DNA of 64,000 bases, taken from Pseudomonadota bacterium. GTDB lineage: Bacteria > Pseudomonadota > Gammaproteobacteria > Steroidobacterales > Woeseiaceae. Of the stretch, positions 61,809 through 64,000 are shown piece after piece. Position numbers and translations under genes: made by a program. Where the stretch lies: contig JAQCGO010000001.1 in NCBI GenBank assembly GCA_027618995.1, positions 181,203 through 245,202 of the forward strand. Direction: 5' to 3'. How positions within the stretch are numbered: the stretch's first letter is position 1; every line of letters starts with the position of its first letter. Under the pieces are notes generated by a model, which had not been told where the DNA came from, searched no databases, and saw nothing but the letters and a program-made list of their open reading frames with translations.

Positions 61809-61991
61809 AGTATCGTGTTCCACAGCTGGGTGCCTCGTGAAGGCGTTTCTGTCAGGTGTTATAGTGAACTATATCACTCAATCAGTCAACACTCGAAAAA
61901 GCGATCCGGTTCCGTTTCTTTCGGACGTCGTTGATTTGCCAAAGTTCGGCTCTTCATTAGATGCAGCGTTCGAGCAAGTGGTTTCCAGGTC

Positions 61992-62642
61992 CTAGAATGA
62001 AAATTGTGGCGGCAGGGCGCCGTTGACCAATGCCGGCAAGCGGGTTTCGAAGCGGCCGGTCGTGCGCCAATCAGTCTCAGTGAGGCGTTCTACAAGCAAG
62101 GCCTCCATGGACGATGCAGTGCCTACGACGACGAACAATCGGCCACCCGGTTTGAGAGCCATCGCGTAACGCGGATCGTATACCGGTATCGATCCGGTCA
62201 CGGCAATGGCATCGAACTCACCGTCCGGCAAAACCAGCGTCGCATCCATATTGCAAAGCTCGAAATTGCCGATGCCTGAGTCGGCGAGATTCGCTTCCGC
62301 TGATTCAAGAAAATCATCGTAGATGTCGATGCTCGTGACCGAATCTGCAAGCCGGGCCAGGCAAGCCGTCAGGAATCCGCTGCCAGTACCGATCTCGAGC
62401 ACTTTGTCGGACGGCCGTACGGCGAGCGCCTGCAATACTCTGCCCTCGATAACGGGCGTCATCATGAGCTGGCCATAACCGATCGGTAGTTCCGTGTCGG
62501 CAAAGGCCAGCACCTCAAATCCCGCAGCGACAAACTGCTCGCGCGGCACGCTGCCGAGAACCTTCAGCACAGCGGCGTCAAACACATCGCAGGTACGAAT
62601 CTGCTGTTCTACCATCTGCCGCCGGGCGAAATCGATATTCAT
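61992..62642 (-). CDS. Protein-L-isoaspartate O-methyltransferase family protein
   Basis: QQIRTCDVFDAAVLKVLGSVPREQFV, VLEIGTGSGFLTACLARLADSVTSIDI. Confidence 0.93.
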   Translation of the reverse strand: MNIDFARRQMVEQQIRTCDVFDAAVLKVLGSVPREQFVAAGFEVLAFADTELPIGYGQLMMTPVIEGRVLQALAVRPSDKVLEIGTGSGFLTACLARLADSVTSIDIYDDFLESAEANLADSGIGNFELCNMDATLVLPDGEFDAIAVTGSIPVYDPRYAMALKPGGRLFVVVGTASSMEALLVERLTETDWRTTGRFETRLPALVNGALPPQFSF

Positions 62643-63976
62643 TGCAGTCTGACCTTATTATGGTGAATCGTGGTGGCCCGCCGAGGTTGCTGGGATATGC
62701 TTCACAGGCTTCGCCGAAAACCTATTCCGACCTGGACTTCTCCACGCCCGGAGACACAGATCGACCCGAGAATAATAACAAAATAACGTCCGACCTGATC
62801 ATCATTACTTTGTCGATATTGCTCGGATTGTCGGTCCTGGTGAGTATCTGGCTGGCGACACAAAAACGAACGGCGCGGCAACGTAATGAAGTGATCAACC
62901 AGGAACTTCTTGCGGCGTCGCAAGATGCTTCCGTTGGGCGTCGGCTGAGTGTGCCAAACGATCCTGAGTCGGCGCAACTGGCGCACACGGTCAATCGCCT
63001 GTTTGATGCATTGGCTGAGCGCGACGAGAAAATTCAGGAACGCGATCGGCTATTTAAGGATTTTGCACGAACCCTGCCCGAAATCGTCATCGTTCACGAC
63101 GAGAAAATATTGCTGGCCAATGAGTCGGCCGCAAGCCTGATCGGCCTTGAGGCGACGCAACTTGTTGGACGGGAAATTGCTGACCTTGTGAAGCCGGCGT
63201 ATCGCGCGTTGTTTCGCAATACGATGGCGAAACGCATGGCGGGCGAAAACGTCCCGCAGCGACTTGAAATACAACTCATCAACGGCAATGAATCCGGGCT
63301 TTGGGTTGAAGCGCAAAGCTCAAGCATAGAGTTCCACGGTCATCCGGCGATCCTGACGGTTGCAAGGGACGTCAGTCATCGCAAAAGCCTTGAGATTTCG
63401 TTGAGTTGCAGCAAGCGCCAGGCCCAATACACACTGGAGTCGATCGCAGAAGGCGTGATTACTACGGATAACGACGGCCGCATTGACTATATGAACGTCG
63501 CCGCAGAATCGATCATCGGTACTAACCGTGACGACGCAGCAGGGCATCGCGTTGGCGAGCTTTTTTCGCCGGTGGACGACGCTGATCGACGGCCGCTCGG
63601 CGACCCCGTTGAGCGCTGTCTCGCCATGCGGCGCCGCGTCAACATGGGCCGGCGCGCCGTTCTGGTCAGCAGCGCCGGCGAGCAGGAGCATTCCGTAGAA
63701 ATTTCAGCGTCGCCGATTCGTGGGCCGGGCAGTAGCATATCCGGGGCCGTTGTTGTCTTTCACGATGTGAGCGAAATGCGGGGTCTGACACGGCAGATGA
63801 GCTACCAGGCAACGCACGATCTGTTGACCGGCCTGATCAACCGGCGTGAATTCGAGCGACGTCTCGACGAAGCCATGGACTCCGCGCATGCGGAAGAAGC
63901 CGTGCACATGCTGTTCTACATGGACCTCGATATAACAGCAGCACACACAAGACCAAAGCTGTACAAAGATGGCTAA
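62642..63976 (+). pseudogene. PAS-PAS-GGDEF diguanylate cyclase-like gene, GGDEF domain interrupted
   Basis: YQATHDLLTGLINRREFERRLDEAM...VHMLFYMDLD then unrelated ITAAHTRPKLYKDG*; expected GGDEF continuation is missing. Confidence 0.7.
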
Positions 63977-64000
63977 CGGCACGCCCACGATTTCACACCC

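Noticed and set aside
61753-61995. 80-aa plus-strand ORF between tolC and the isoaspartate methyltransferase
   Set aside because: Begins antisense to the tolC signal peptide and covers the likely promoter; no family features.

Overview
64 kb of mostly ordinary, densely coding chromosome, apparently from a gammaproteobacterium (inferred from rpsU-yqeY-dnaG-rpoD opposite tsaD, split nrdJ, msrPQ and a PA0069-type radical SAM protein). Contents include 3'-groEL, msrPQ, ileS, murI, folE, msrA, fdxA, typA, pxpABC, rpoD/dnaG/rpsU, tsaD, folB, uppP, cca, slt, a Do-type protease, nrdJab, waaA and tolC. The unusual signals are mostly non-coding. (1) A textbook-looking T-box leader with an AUC specifier and terminator lies upstream of a long, type-2-like ileS. 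(2) A 232-nt group I intron sits in the anticodon loop of tRNA-Ile(CAU). (3) A ~2.5 kb insertion splits a lysE/rhtB gene. It carries one sulfatase gene and no recombinase, and one end is the 3' half of tRNA-Val(GAC) starting exactly in the anticodon loop; the target site resembles that loop. (4) The same element has a possible switch-like leader RNA. (5) A GGA-rich hairpin leader resembles CsrA/Rsm targets. (6) There are two families of REP-like repeats. (7) Several genes are decayed or fused: slt with an in-frame TAG, a methyltransferase/DUF3570 double truncation, and a GGDEF gene broken at the window edge. All calls come from reading the sequence and the supplied ORF translations; no database or folding software was run.
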